Shown here in pieces: positions 5,898 through 10,851 of a stretch of 64,000 bases of DNA. A program made the position numbers and the translations under genes. This DNA comes from a virus: IMG/VR virus record IMGVR_UViG_3300011116_000574, positions 36,658 through 100,657 of that record. One strand, given 5' to 3'. Numbering within the stretch: the first letter of the stretch is position 1; the number at the start of each line of letters is the position of its first letter. Below the pieces are notes generated by a model that saw nothing but the letters and a program-made list of their open reading frames with translations, was not told the DNA's origin and searched no databases.

Positions 5898-6083
5898 CTA
5901 CAAGACATTGTATGTTGCTAAAAAAACAAAAAGAGGGGAAAAACAAATAAGCAACATCAGAGGCAGGTCAAAACGGTATGCCTTGCCATTTGTTTTTTCA
6001 TAATTATCTAGTTCAATAGCACCTAACCAACTAAAACCAAAGGTAATAAGTGATAGTGCCGAAGCGATTAAGATTGTTTCCAT
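5898..6083 (-). CDS. two-helix membrane protein (61 aa)
   Basis: Hydrophobic segments lie at about 3-23 (TILIASALSLITFGFSWLGA) and 41-58 (LPLMLLICFSPLFVFLAT), joined by a polar loop with KTNGK. GGAGAAAAA precedes the ATG at 6083, nine bases after the stop of the zinc-ribbon gene upstream. No family is recognised; a membrane-active early protein is possible. Confidence 0.7.
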   Translation of the reverse strand: METILIASALSLITFGFSWLGAIELDNYEKTNGKAYRFDLPLMLLICFSPLFVFLATYNVL

Positions 6084-6092
6084 TTTTTCTCC

Positions 6093-6233
6093 TTATGAGT
6101 AGTAATCGGCTAGAGTGTCAAAGTCTGAATAATAGGCAGGGTCATCATAAGCACCATAGCATTCTGGGCAAAGTAGGTTGCCATTGTTTCCAACATAGTC
6201 CATTTCAATTTCGCAAAATACGCAAAGTTCCAT
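6093..6233 (-). CDS. small zinc-ribbon protein (46 aa)
   Basis: The ATG is at 6233-6231 and the TAA at 6095-6093. Two knuckles, C4-x2-C7 (LCVFCE) and C22-x2-C25 (LCPECY), give a compact zinc ribbon. An acidic tyrosine-rich tail (YGAYDDPAYYSDFD) follows. The ribosome site is CGGAGATAAAA. It is the first gene of a two-gene unit with the membrane protein at 5898-6083. Confidence 0.7.
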   Translation of the reverse strand: MELCVFCEIEMDYVGNNGNLLCPECYGAYDDPAYYSDFDTLADYYS

Positions 6234-6258
6234 TTTTATCTCCGTTCGTTATGCTTCA

Positions 6259-6288
6259 ATTTTAACACAGGCTACTGACATTTTTCCA
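6259..6288 (-). promoter_or_regulatory. early-type promoter for 6233-to-5898 unit
   Basis: Leftward: TGGAAA (6288-6283), an 18-base spacer starting AATGTCAG, extended -10 TGT-TAAAAT (6264-6259). Confidence 0.6.
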
Positions 6289-6302
6289 GAGATTTTTTGA
6301 GT

Positions 6303-6372
6303 GTGTCGTAACTTGACAAAGATCAAAAACGGGGTACCCCGCAGGGGTCGGCGTGTCAAGTCGACACGCCGA
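6303..6372 (-). repeat. long direct-repeat copy 1 plus terminator hairpin
   Basis: The box GTGTCGTAACTTGACAA (6303-6319), the linker AAGATCAAAAA and the palindrome CGGGGTACCCCG form a 40-base block (6303-6342) repeated without change at 7038-7077. A strong stem CGGCGTGTC-aagtc-GACACGCCG (6349-6371) then ends the transcript of the genes at 6797-to-6385. Confidence 0.65.
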
Positions 6373-6384
6373 GTGTCTTGTGAA

Positions 6385-6537
6385 TTACCGCAAGGTAATC
6401 CATTTTGTTTCGGTATCAGTTTCCACCAATACACGAACAATTTTATCGCCACTCTTGGTGGTCTGTTCTGCTACATCTAGGGCAACACCTGATGTGTTAC
6501 CGCTTGCTGATGTTACTAGGTCTCCGATTTTTACCAT
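6385..6537 (-). CDS. three-copy small family, member 1 (50 aa)
   Basis: The ATG is at 6537-6535 with AAAGGAGAACCAA upstream; the stop TAA is at 6387-6385. The protein runs MVKIGDLVTSASGNTSGVAL, then a short variable loop, KSGDKIVRVLVETDTE and KWITLR. It is about 70% identical by eye to genes 7487-7672 and 8171-8326. The G-D-L-V-T start and evenly spaced strands suggest a small SH3- or KOW-like barrel; this is an inference. It is coupled to the helical protein upstream (6549-6797). Confidence 0.75.
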   Translation of the reverse strand: MVKIGDLVTSASGNTSGVALDVAEQTTKSGDKIVRVLVETDTETKWITLR

Positions 6538-6548
6538 TTGGTTCTCCT

Positions 6549-6797
6549 TTAGTTTGATGTTGCTATTGTAGCGGATAGGTCTGACAATTCTTGATTTACT
6601 CCGTCAATTTCTCGCTGTAAAGTTTCGGTGAGTTGTCGCTTTCCAAAGCCATTATCTAAGCCAATGGATAAAAGATAACCAACCTTTATCCAACCGTGTA
6701 GGCGGTCAGCGGTTCTTGGGTATTTTATTTTATCCAATTCATACACAGCATTTACTAATTCCTCAGAAAGGTCTGCGAGTAATTTTTTGTCTGTCAT
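6549..6797 (-). CDS. helical hypothetical protein (82 aa)
   Basis: I start at MTDKKLLADLSEELVNAVYE (ATG 6797-6795), where GGAG sits five bases upstream; the ATG of MEKQ is inside the ribosome site. The product is almost all helix, ending in a heptad-like LTETLQREIDGVNQELSDLS coiled coil. It is the first gene of an operon with family member 1. No family is recognised. Confidence 0.7.
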   Translation of the reverse strand: MTDKKLLADLSEELVNAVYELDKIKYPRTADRLHGWIKVGYLLSIGLDNGFGKRQLTETLQREIDGVNQELSDLSATIATSN

Positions 6798-6825
6798 TTG
6801 TTTCTCCATTTCGTTTGATGTTTTA

Positions 6826-6849
6826 ATTTTAGCACGAGCCACCGACAAA
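6826..6849 (-). promoter_or_regulatory. early-type promoter, no terminator cassette
   Basis: Leftward: a spacer with TTTGTCGG, extended -10 TGC-TAAAAT (6831-6826); the -35 is poor. It overlaps the end of the gene at 6852, so this unit lacks the usual hairpin. Confidence 0.5.
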
Positions 6850-6851
6850 AA

Positions 6852-6956
6852 TTATTTTTGAGTTGCTTTTGCGATTTGTGCTATTTTTTTGGCATCTGCT
6901 TTACGCTGTTCGTCACGCTCTGCTTTTACCATTTTTTTCCAGTCATCAAAATTCAT
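6852..6956 (-). CDS. very small charged helical protein (34 aa)
   Basis: The ATG at 6956-6954 has TAGGAGAAAAA upstream; the stop is at 6854-6852. The sequence MNFDDWKKMVKAERDEQRKA then DAKKIAQIAKATQK is a single highly charged, Lys/Ala-rich helix. It has its own promoter (6984-7013). No function is known. Confidence 0.6.
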   Translation of the reverse strand: MNFDDWKKMVKAERDEQRKADAKKIAQIAKATQK

Positions 6957-6983
6957 TTTTTCTCCTATTGGGTTGGTAGTTCT

Positions 6984-7013
6984 ATTATGACAGACACCAC
7001 CGACATTTTTCAA
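6984..7013 (-). promoter_or_regulatory. early-type promoter for gene 6852-6956
   Basis: Leftward: TTGAAA (7013-7008), an 18-base spacer starting AATGTCGG, extended -10 TGT-CATAAT (6989-6984). Confidence 0.7.
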
Positions 7014-7037
7014 GGATAACTCAGAGATTTTTTGGGC

Positions 7038-7105
7038 GTGTCGTAACTTGACAAAGATCAAAAACGGGGTACCCCGCCCACCCCACTTTGTCAAGTAGGG
7101 TGGGG
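7038..7105 (-). repeat. long direct-repeat copy 2 plus hairpin
   Basis: 7038-7077 is an exact copy of 6303-6342. It is followed by an imperfect stem CCCACCCCACTT...AAGTAGGGTGGGG with a tgtc loop (core TTTGTCAA). The stem terminates gene 7114-7287. Confidence 0.65.
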
Positions 7106-7113
7106 TCTTTGGG

Positions 7114-7287
7114 TTAGAACGGAACTTCATCCCAAAGGCTTTCCTGCTCACGCATTTCATCATAGAAAAAATCAGGGTCGCACTCTGGACACATAATCAT
7201 CTCGCACTCGCAAGGGATGCCGTCAAACATCCAATCTGGAGATGAGGTCTTGAAACTGACAGGGGCGGTGAAATCAAAATCTGACAT
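7114..7287 (-). CDS. cysteine-cluster protein (57 aa)
   Basis: The ATG is at 7287-7285 (CGAAAGGCTCAAA upstream) and the TAA at 7116-7114. A polar N-terminus (MSDFDFTAPVSFKTSSPDWM) leads to C26-x-C28 and C33-x2-C36, close enough for one zinc site, then an acidic helix (YDEMREQESLWDEVPF). It is a single-gene unit with its own promoter. No family is recognised. Confidence 0.65.
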   Translation of the reverse strand: MSDFDFTAPVSFKTSSPDWMFDGIPCECEMIMCPECDPDFFYDEMREQESLWDEVPF

Positions 7288-7316
7288 TTTGAGCCTTTCG
7301 GTTGGTGAATACTAAA

Positions 7317-7346
7317 ATTGTAACACAGGGGGCAGACATAAATCCA
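7317..7346 (-). promoter_or_regulatory. early-type promoter for gene 7114-7287
   Basis: Leftward: TGGATT (7346-7341), an 18-base spacer starting TATGTCTG, extended -10 TGT-TACAAT (7322-7317). Confidence 0.6.
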
Positions 7347-7360
7347 GAGAAAAATAAGGT

Positions 7361-7462
7361 GTGTCGTAACTTGACAAAGATCAGAAAACGGGGTACCCCG
7401 ATCTAATCCAGAGATTTTATTTTATCATCGTAACTAGAAGAATAAGCTGCCCCGCCAGGGGC
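7361..7462 (-). repeat. long direct-repeat copy 3 and a remnant second cassette
   Basis: The box at 7361-7377 with CGGGGTACCCCG repeats the 6303 and 7038 copies with one extra base. A second CCAGAGATTTT...CGTAAC remnant and the stem GCCCC-gcca-GGGGC (7449-7462) follow before the next gene. The second cassette has no gene left between the two. Confidence 0.6.
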
Positions 7463-7486
7463 GAATTTTTTCGCTGTTGAAGTGGA

Positions 7487-7672
7487 TTACCGTAGGGTAA
7501 TCCATTTCATTTCGTTACTGTCAGTTTCCACTAACACGCGAACAATTTTTTCACCAGACTTAGTGGTGAAAGGTTGAACATCAACCGCCACGCCTGAAGT
7601 GTTGCCACTCGCAGAAGTGACGAAATCGCCAACAGTTACATTTTCCAATAATGCTTCAAGAATGTTACCCAT
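7487..7672 (-). CDS. three-copy small family, member 2 (61 aa)
   Basis: The ATG at 7672 follows AAAGGAGATAAAA. This member has an 11-residue N-terminal extension (MGNILEALLEN) before the shared core VGDFVTSASGNTSGVAVDVQ ... GEKIVRVLVETDSNEMKWIT-LR. The core is nearly invariant in TSASGNTSGVA and KIVRVLVET across the three copies. The extension looks like a short amphipathic helix. It is a single-gene unit with its own promoter. Confidence 0.75.
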   Translation of the reverse strand: MGNILEALLENVTVGDFVTSASGNTSGVAVDVQPFTTKSGEKIVRVLVETDSNEMKWITLR

Positions 7673-7697
7673 TTTTATCTCCTTTGTTTATGTTTCA

Positions 7698-7721
7698 ATT
7701 GTAGCAGGGGGGACTGACAAA
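7698..7721 (-). promoter_or_regulatory. early-type promoter for gene 7487-7672
   Basis: Leftward: a TTTTTGTCAG spacer start, extended -10 TGC-TACAAT (7703-7698). The -35 region overlaps the 3' end of gene 7727-7867. Confidence 0.5.
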
Positions 7722-7726
7722 AATTA

Positions 7727-7867
7727 CTAATGTAATTCTGAACAGTCTTTCATAGTACCGTCAAGCAGATACTCTACGCAATAACCGCAAACTGTGTTTA
7801 GGTCACATACAGGGCAAGATACCCACTCTGACCACTCATCACAAAACATTGAACAATAATCTAACAT
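7727..7867 (-). CDS. cysteine-rich small protein (46 aa)
   Basis: The ATG is at 7867-7865 (AGAGGTTCAA upstream) and the stop TAG at 7729-7727. Seven cysteines lie at 5, 9, 18, 21, 27, 30 and 42, with CPVC and CGYC knuckles and WSEW between. This could bind one or two zinc ions. No family is recognised. Confidence 0.65.
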   Translation of the reverse strand: MLDYCSMFCDEWSEWVSCPVCDLNTVCGYCVEYLLDGTMKDCSELH

Positions 7868-7892
7868 TTGAACCTCTTTTCTTTATACCAAA

Positions 7893-7916
7893 ATTGTACC
7901 ACGCACCACCGACAAA
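7893..7916 (-). promoter_or_regulatory. early-type promoter for gene 7727-7867
   Basis: Leftward: a TTTTTGTCGG spacer start and -10 TACAAT (7898-7893). The -35 match is weak. Confidence 0.5.
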
Positions 7917-7977
7917 AATTGAAACGACACGCCCAAACCCAGAGAATTTGACAAGGCTTCGTAACTGTGATAAAATT

Positions 7978-8008
7978 TTTGCCCCTGGCGGGGCGAAATT
8001 TTCGCCCC
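7978..8008 (-). terminator. hairpin pair after gene 8015-8104
   Basis: GGGGCGAAA-t-TTTCGCCCC (7990-8008) overlaps GCCCC-tggc-GGGGC (7981-7994). Read leftward, an AAAAATTTTATC tract follows the second stem. These are alternative stems sharing GGGGC. Confidence 0.55.
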
Positions 8009-8014
8009 ACTTTT

Positions 8015-8104
8015 TTATCGGTCTTTTAGAATTCCAAAAGCGATTACGAATAGGGCTAGGGGTACGAACATTACGAACTCTGAGTGAATAAAGTTGTGTA
8101 GCAT
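8015..8104 (-). CDS. tiny membrane protein (29 aa)
   Basis: The ATG is at 8104-8102 (AAAAGAGATAAA upstream) and the stop TAA at 8017-8015. MLHNFIHSEFVMFVPLALFV continues IAFGILKDR, a single transmembrane helix with a basic C-terminus. It has a dedicated promoter and terminator, which supports real expression. Confidence 0.55.
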   Translation of the reverse strand: MLHNFIHSEFVMFVPLALFVIAFGILKDR

Positions 8105-8134
8105 TTTATCTCTTTTCTTTTTGGTTATGGAATT

Positions 8135-8158
8135 AGTTTAGCGGATAGGTGTGACATT
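8135..8158 (-). promoter_or_regulatory. early-type promoter for gene 8015-8104
   Basis: Leftward: AAAATGTCAC then extended -10 (CGC-TAAACT, 8140-8135). The -35 is weak and lies against the stop of gene 8171-8326. Confidence 0.45.
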
Positions 8159-8170
8159 TTTTGAGGTGGA

Positions 8171-8326
8171 CTACCGTAGGGTAATCCACTTCAATTCGTT
8201 ATCTTTAGTTTCAACCAAAACTCTAACGATTTTTTCGCCAGCCTTAGTTGTCATAGGGTTCACCTCTACGGCTACGCCTGAAGTGTTGCCACTTGCCGAT
8301 GTTACCAAATCGCCGATGTTTGTCAT
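8171..8326 (-). CDS. three-copy small family, member 3 (51 aa)
   Basis: I start at the ATG at 8326-8324 (MTNIGDLVTSASGNTSGVAV) because AAAAGGAGTCGCAA lies just upstream; a longer frame would cross the promoter. The stop is TAG at 8173-8171. It differs from member 2 mainly in the loop NPMTTKAGE and KDNELKW. It has its own promoter. Confidence 0.75.
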   Translation of the reverse strand: MTNIGDLVTSASGNTSGVAVEVNPMTTKAGEKIVRVLVETKDNELKWITLR

Positions 8327-8358
8327 TTGCGACTCCTTTTCTTTTTGTTGATAAATCA

Positions 8359-8388
8359 ATAGTACCATACGCCACCGACATTTTTTGA
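8359..8388 (-). promoter_or_regulatory. early-type promoter for gene 8171-8326
   Basis: Leftward: TCAAAA, an 18-base spacer starting AATGTCGG, -10 TACTAT (8364-8359), preceded by TGG. Confidence 0.55.
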
Positions 8389-8532
8389 CAGACACGCCGA
8401 CAAAATAGATCCAAATTGTATACAATGTTTTTTGCGACACGCCGTCAGAGAATTTGACAACCGCTCGTAAATAAGCTAAAATTTTTGCCCCTGGCGGGGC
8501 GAAATTTTTTCGCTATTTTTTTCGGCGGGCGA
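8389..8532. other. gene-poor spacer with palindrome and hairpin
   Basis: It holds the 10-base palindrome TTGTATACAA (8416-8425), a degenerate box (TTGACAACCGCTCGTAA), and a GCCCC-tggc-GGGGC stem like that at 7981. I find no open reading frame with a ribosome site. A second unused promoter may lie here. Confidence 0.5.
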
Positions 8533-8649
8533 TTATGATTTTTCCTCGCTCTCTTTACTATCTGCACACGCAGAATAAATAAATACGAATGGCATTGATG
8601 CGAATACGATTACGGATACGGTTAGGGTTATGTTTAGTAGTGTTAGCAT
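8533..8649 (-). CDS. small membrane protein or lipoprotein-like peptide (38 aa)
   Basis: The ATG is at 8649-8647 (AAAAGAGAAAAA upstream) and the stop TAA at 8535-8533. A hydrophobic helix (LLNITLTVSVIVFASMPFVF) is followed by IYSAC and a charged tail (ADSKESEEKS). The I-Y-S-A-C could be read as a weak lipobox, but the N-terminus lacks basic residues. A plain single-pass protein is more likely. Confidence 0.55.
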   Translation of the reverse strand: MLTLLNITLTVSVIVFASMPFVFIYSACADSKESEEKS

Positions 8650-8679
8650 TTTTTCTCTTTTCGTTAGGTTGATGTTTCA

Positions 8680-8703
8680 ATTGTAGGGGATAGGTACGAC
8701 ATT
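8680..8703 (-). promoter_or_regulatory. early-type promoter for gene 8533-8649
   Basis: Leftward: AAAATGTCGT spacer start and -10 TACAAT (8685-8680). The -35 overlaps the end of gene 8705-8902. Confidence 0.45.
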
Positions 8704-8704
8704 T

Positions 8705-8902
8705 TTACCAATTAGGTTTCATACCCTTGTGAGTGTCGCAAGTGTTTCCTGTACCTTGTTGGATAGGGCAGAAACAAATTACACAAGCAATTTGAACGGC
8801 GTTAGGGGTAACTAGGGCTAGTTCCAATTCAACGCTATCGGCGAATGATAGTTCGCTACTGTCAATCTGATTTTCACCATTTACGATTTTGATGTATCCC
8901 AT
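8705..8902 (-). CDS. zinc-ribbon-like hypothetical protein (65 aa)
   Basis: I start at the ATG at 8902-8900 (MGYIKIVNGENQIDSSELSF), with AGAAAAGAGAAAAAA upstream. The N-terminal half is beta-like and acidic. The C-terminal half carries CVICFC, then C and H (TCDTHKG), fitting a zinc ribbon. It is the first leftward gene next to the divergent promoter region. Confidence 0.7.
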   Translation of the reverse strand: MGYIKIVNGENQIDSSELSFADSVELELALVTPNAVQIACVICFCPIQQGTGNTCDTHKGMKPNW

Positions 8903-8933
8903 TTTTTTCTCTTTTCTTTTTCTTGATGTTTCA

Positions 8934-8958
8934 ATTGTAGCGCATAGCACCGACATTT
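8934..8958 (-). promoter_or_regulatory. early-type promoter for gene 8705-8902
   Basis: Leftward: AAAATGTCGG spacer start and -10 TACAAT (8939-8934), followed by TGAAAC as in several sister promoters. Confidence 0.5.
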
Positions 8959-8995
8959 TTTGACAGACACGCCAGAGATTTTTGCGGGGCAAAAA

Positions 8996-9011
8996 TTGAA
9001 CAAATGTTCAA
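8996..9011. promoter_or_regulatory. palindromic operator resembling an SOS (LexA) box
   Basis: TTGAACAAATGTTCAA has 7-base arms around AA and contains GAAC-N4-GTTC, the core of Gram-positive LexA boxes. It lies between the divergent small-gene arrays. Known LexA sites usually have CGAAC...GTTCG, so this is a close but imperfect match. Confidence 0.4.
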
Positions 9012-9120
9012 ATTGGCGGGGCAAAAATTTTACCATAGGGGTATGACAAAAACGGTTAGCGACACGCCGAAAATAAAAAAACATTGGATACAATCTTTTT
9101 TCAAAACACTAGCCAAAATG

Positions 9121-9150
9121 CCCAAAAATGTCGGCGGTATGTGTTACCAT
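9121..9150 (+). promoter_or_regulatory. early-type promoter, rightward
   Basis: AAAATGTCGG spacer start and extended -10 TGT-TACCAT (9145-9150). It is the same architecture as the leftward promoters but points right. Confidence 0.55.
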
Positions 9151-9184
9151 TGATGTATCAACAAAAAATGAAAGTAGGTTCAAA

Positions 9185-9343
9185 ATGGACATTTTGGAAA
9201 AAGTAGTCAAGCAACGCCTAGCAAATGCTAAGGCAACCGCAACCAATTTTGATGAATTGGGTTATGACAGTAGTGCCGAATTTTGGCATAGTGTCGCTGG
9301 AATTCTTGAAGCAATTCTTGATGAGGCAGAGATTTGGGCATAG
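9185..9343 (+). CDS. small helical hypothetical protein (52 aa)
   Basis: I start at the ATG at 9185 (MDILEKVVKQRLANAKATAT), downstream of the promoter and an AAAGTAGGT site; an earlier frame would begin in the promoter. The sequence is all helix with an acidic end (LEAILDEAEIWA). There is no known family. Confidence 0.65.
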   Translation: MDILEKVVKQRLANAKATATNFDELGYDSSAEFWHSVAGILEAILDEAEIWA

Positions 9344-9373
9344 CCCAAAAATGTCTGCCCTATCCGCTACAAT
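9344..9373 (+). promoter_or_regulatory. early-type promoter for gene 9408-9707
   Basis: AAAATGTCTG spacer start and -10 TACAAT (9368-9373), in a 30-base block nearly identical to the promoter at 9121-9150. Confidence 0.55.
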
Positions 9374-9407
9374 TGACACATAAACAAAAAATGAAAGTTG
9401 GTAAAAA

Positions 9408-9707
9408 ATGTCATACTCTTACAATCCTAACGGCGAAAAGGTTCACGCCTACATTTTGGAACTAGACGCAATTTCGTTCGGCGTACTAATGGCGAATTTC
9501 GCGCATAGTATTTTTTCAAATGATAGTTGCGCCTACACAATTGAGAAATGGTGGAAATTCTGTGATGATGTAGCAGAATGGCTAATTTATGATGATGAGG
9601 AATTTGCGAATTCCCTAAACATTTATACGCCGACAGAATGCGCCGATTGTGGCGGAAAAGGTTGGTCATTGAACCCGATTGAACACGAATACTATTGCGG
9701 TTCATAA
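9408..9707 (+). CDS. hypothetical protein with C-terminal zinc knuckle (99 aa)
   Basis: The ATG at 9408 follows AAAGTTGGTAA. Residues 1-65 are helical and aromatic (EKWWKFCDDVAEWLIYDDEE). The end carries CADCGGKGW and CGS, a DnaJ-type CxxCxGxG half-knuckle followed by a third Cys. Function is unknown. Confidence 0.7.
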   Translation: MSYSYNPNGEKVHAYILELDAISFGVLMANFAHSIFSNDSCAYTIEKWWKFCDDVAEWLIYDDEEFANSLNIYTPTECADCGGKGWSLNPIEHEYYCGS

Positions 9708-9724
9708 AACGCTAATGCGTAATG

Positions 9725-9753
9725 GTGTGCCTATGGGCGCACTATTTTTTTTT
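9725..9753 (+). terminator. intrinsic terminator after gene 9408-9707
   Basis: GTGTGCC-tatg-GGCGCAC (one G-U pair) is followed by a run of ten T residues. It lies 17 bases after the stop. Confidence 0.75.
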
Positions 9754-9839
9754 GCCTACACGCAAAATTTTTGTATCATACAAAAAAAATAAATATTAAC
9801 ATTTTGATCAAACTGATTTATATGTGACCAATATCACAT
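9754..9839. other. convergent intergenic segment with palindromes
   Basis: It holds the inverted repeat TTTTTGTAT-c-ATACAAAAA (9768-9786), which could terminate either strand. It also has TGTGA-N6-TCACA (9823-9838), an exact CRP/GlxR-type consensus. The convergent position argues against a promoter role for the latter. No gene seen. Confidence 0.5.
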
Positions 9840-10013
9840 TTATAAGTTGGCGGGGTCTATAAAAGAGCTATAAACTAAAAGCAGGGCAGCTATAGTCAAT
9901 ACAATGGGAGCAAATATTCCCTTTTTGGGTAATTTGCCCTTAATAATGTCTCTTGACAGCAAACAGATCATAAAAATGAGTGAAGTCAGGTAGAATAAAT
10001 TCAAAATAATCAC
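9840..10013 (-). CDS. two-helix membrane protein, GTG start (57 aa)
   Basis: GTG at 10013-10011 follows TAGGAGAAAATT; the stop TAA is at 9842-9840. The first helix is residues 2-20 (IILNLFYLTSLIFMICLLS), then a basic loop (RDIIKGKLPKKG), and a second helix at 34-52 (FAPIVLTIAALLLVYSSF). Two helices with a positively charged turn is a holin- or antiholin-like topology, but the location in an early operon makes that uncertain. Not recognised. Confidence 0.65.
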   Translation of the reverse strand: MIILNLFYLTSLIFMICLLSRDIIKGKLPKKGIFAPIVLTIAALLLVYSSFIDPANL

Positions 10014-10059
10014 AATTTTCTCCTAAAAGGGGTTATATTATTAAATACTACTGTATTTA

Positions 10060-10257
10060 TTAGTTATATCCAAGGTTAACATTGTCCAAATTTGGAACAA
10101 CTTTATTCAAATTGGCGGGACTTGAAGAACAGTCCACAACATGTGCATCAAACTTATCCATTATACTCTTATCAAATGGAATAACCACTGACATCTTGTA
10201 ATTCTTACAAATTTTGCACTCTAAAAAGCCTACTTTTGTTCTTGAAACTCTATTCAT
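10060..10257 (-). CDS. C2HC zinc-finger protein, paralogue 1 (65 aa)
   Basis: C14-x2-C17, H39 and C43 (ECKICK ... FDAHVVDC) form a C2HC finger with the same spacing as the gene just upstream. The tail is asparagine-rich (LNKVVPNLDNVNLGYN). The ATG overlaps the previous stop as ATGAATAG. A DNA- or protein-binding role is likely from the fold; the target is unknown. Confidence 0.7.
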   Translation of the reverse strand: MNRVSRTKVGFLECKICKNYKMSVVIPFDKSIMDKFDAHVVDCSSSPANLNKVVPNLDNVNLGYN

Positions 10258-10468
10258 CTTTTAATTTCTCCAATAATTCTCTATTTTCGTCAATAACGAC
10301 ATTAATTGTATCATATAATCTATTTTTTCGTCTAACAGGACATTTATTTATGTGATCTTCAAATGATTTTTCTGCGTCAGGTGAAATTGGGAGCTGATAC
10401 ATCATTTTATAATCAAAACAGAAGGGACACACCATAATTCGGAGATTCGAACCATTAATTTGATCCAT
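10250..10468 (-). CDS. C2HC zinc-finger protein, paralogue 2 (72 aa)
   Basis: I use the ATG at 10468-10466 (MDQINGSNLRIMVCPFC); GTG 10480 is an alternative. The finger is C14-x2-C17, H39, C43 (CPFCFDYK ... FEDHINKC), identical in spacing to paralogue 1, followed by a basic patch and a helix (DENRELLEKLKDE). It overlaps paralogue 3 by 14 bases. Confidence 0.7.
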   Translation of the reverse strand: MDQINGSNLRIMVCPFCFDYKMMYQLPISPDAEKSFEDHINKCPVRRKNRLYDTINVVIDENRELLEKLKDE

Positions 10469-10622
10469 TATCTGCACCACATGTAGCTACATGCTCTTCA
10501 ACTTGTGCTATTGCAGCTCCACTAAAGAATCCTTCTCCAGAAATGTTCCAATTATTACATTCTTCACAAGAAAATACTACAGTTTTTGTGCCATCATCCA
10601 AAGATGTTAAAATTTTAATCAT
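10455..10622 (-). CDS. C2HC zinc-finger protein, paralogue 3 (55 aa)
   Basis: The ATG is at 10622-10620 and the stop TAA at 10457-10455. C19-x2-C22 (SCEECN) and H45, C49 (EEHVATC) repeat the finger of the two genes downstream with a longer N-terminal strand pair (MIKILTSLDDGTKTVVF). The start overlaps the acidic gene upstream by 8 bases. Three adjacent copies point to local duplication. Confidence 0.7.
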   Translation of the reverse strand: MIKILTSLDDGTKTVVFSCEECNNWNISGEGFFSGAAIAQVEEHVATCGADNGSN

Positions 10623-10851
10623 CCTCATCATCTATTATTAGGGCGGGATCTGGAGACAGGACCTTTCCTGACTCATGTAAAGAAATCAATTGCTCTACCT
10701 TAGTACTATTACTCTCACCTGATGCAATGAGTCCTAGTAGGTCATATATGCGAAGCAATTGGATATACATGCCCCCTAGAAGCTCATAGAGAGCCTCTGA
10801 ATTTATTTTGGCGGTATCTGGGGTATTTTCCCCTGACTTTAATTCAGACAT
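10615..10851 (-). CDS. acidic helical hypothetical protein (78 aa)
   Basis: Central amphipathic helices (SEALYELLGGMYIQLLRIYD) are flanked by a polar N-terminus and a very acidic C-terminus (PALIIDDEDD). The start overlaps the gene upstream and the stop overlaps paralogue 3, each by 8 bases. Many actinophages carry a short IYDLL-containing helical protein of unknown role; I can add no function. Confidence 0.7.
   Translation of the reverse strand: MSELKSGENTPDTAKINSEALYELLGGMYIQLLRIYDLLGLIASGESNSTKVEQLISLHESGKVLSPDPALIIDDEDD

Noticed and set aside
761-8990. Regularly spaced repeats that could suggest a CRISPR-like array
   Set aside because: Repeats are 200-700 bases apart with genes between them, vary in length and carry promoters; there are no uniform spacers. 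The Cas4-like gene at 62287 is a phage recombination nuclease with no Cas1/Cas2.
9708-9840. Possible tRNA or small RNA in the intergenic spacer
   Set aside because: No cloverleaf, no T-loop GTTCRA-type sequence; only a terminator and two palindromes are seen. I saw no tRNA gene anywhere in the window by eye.
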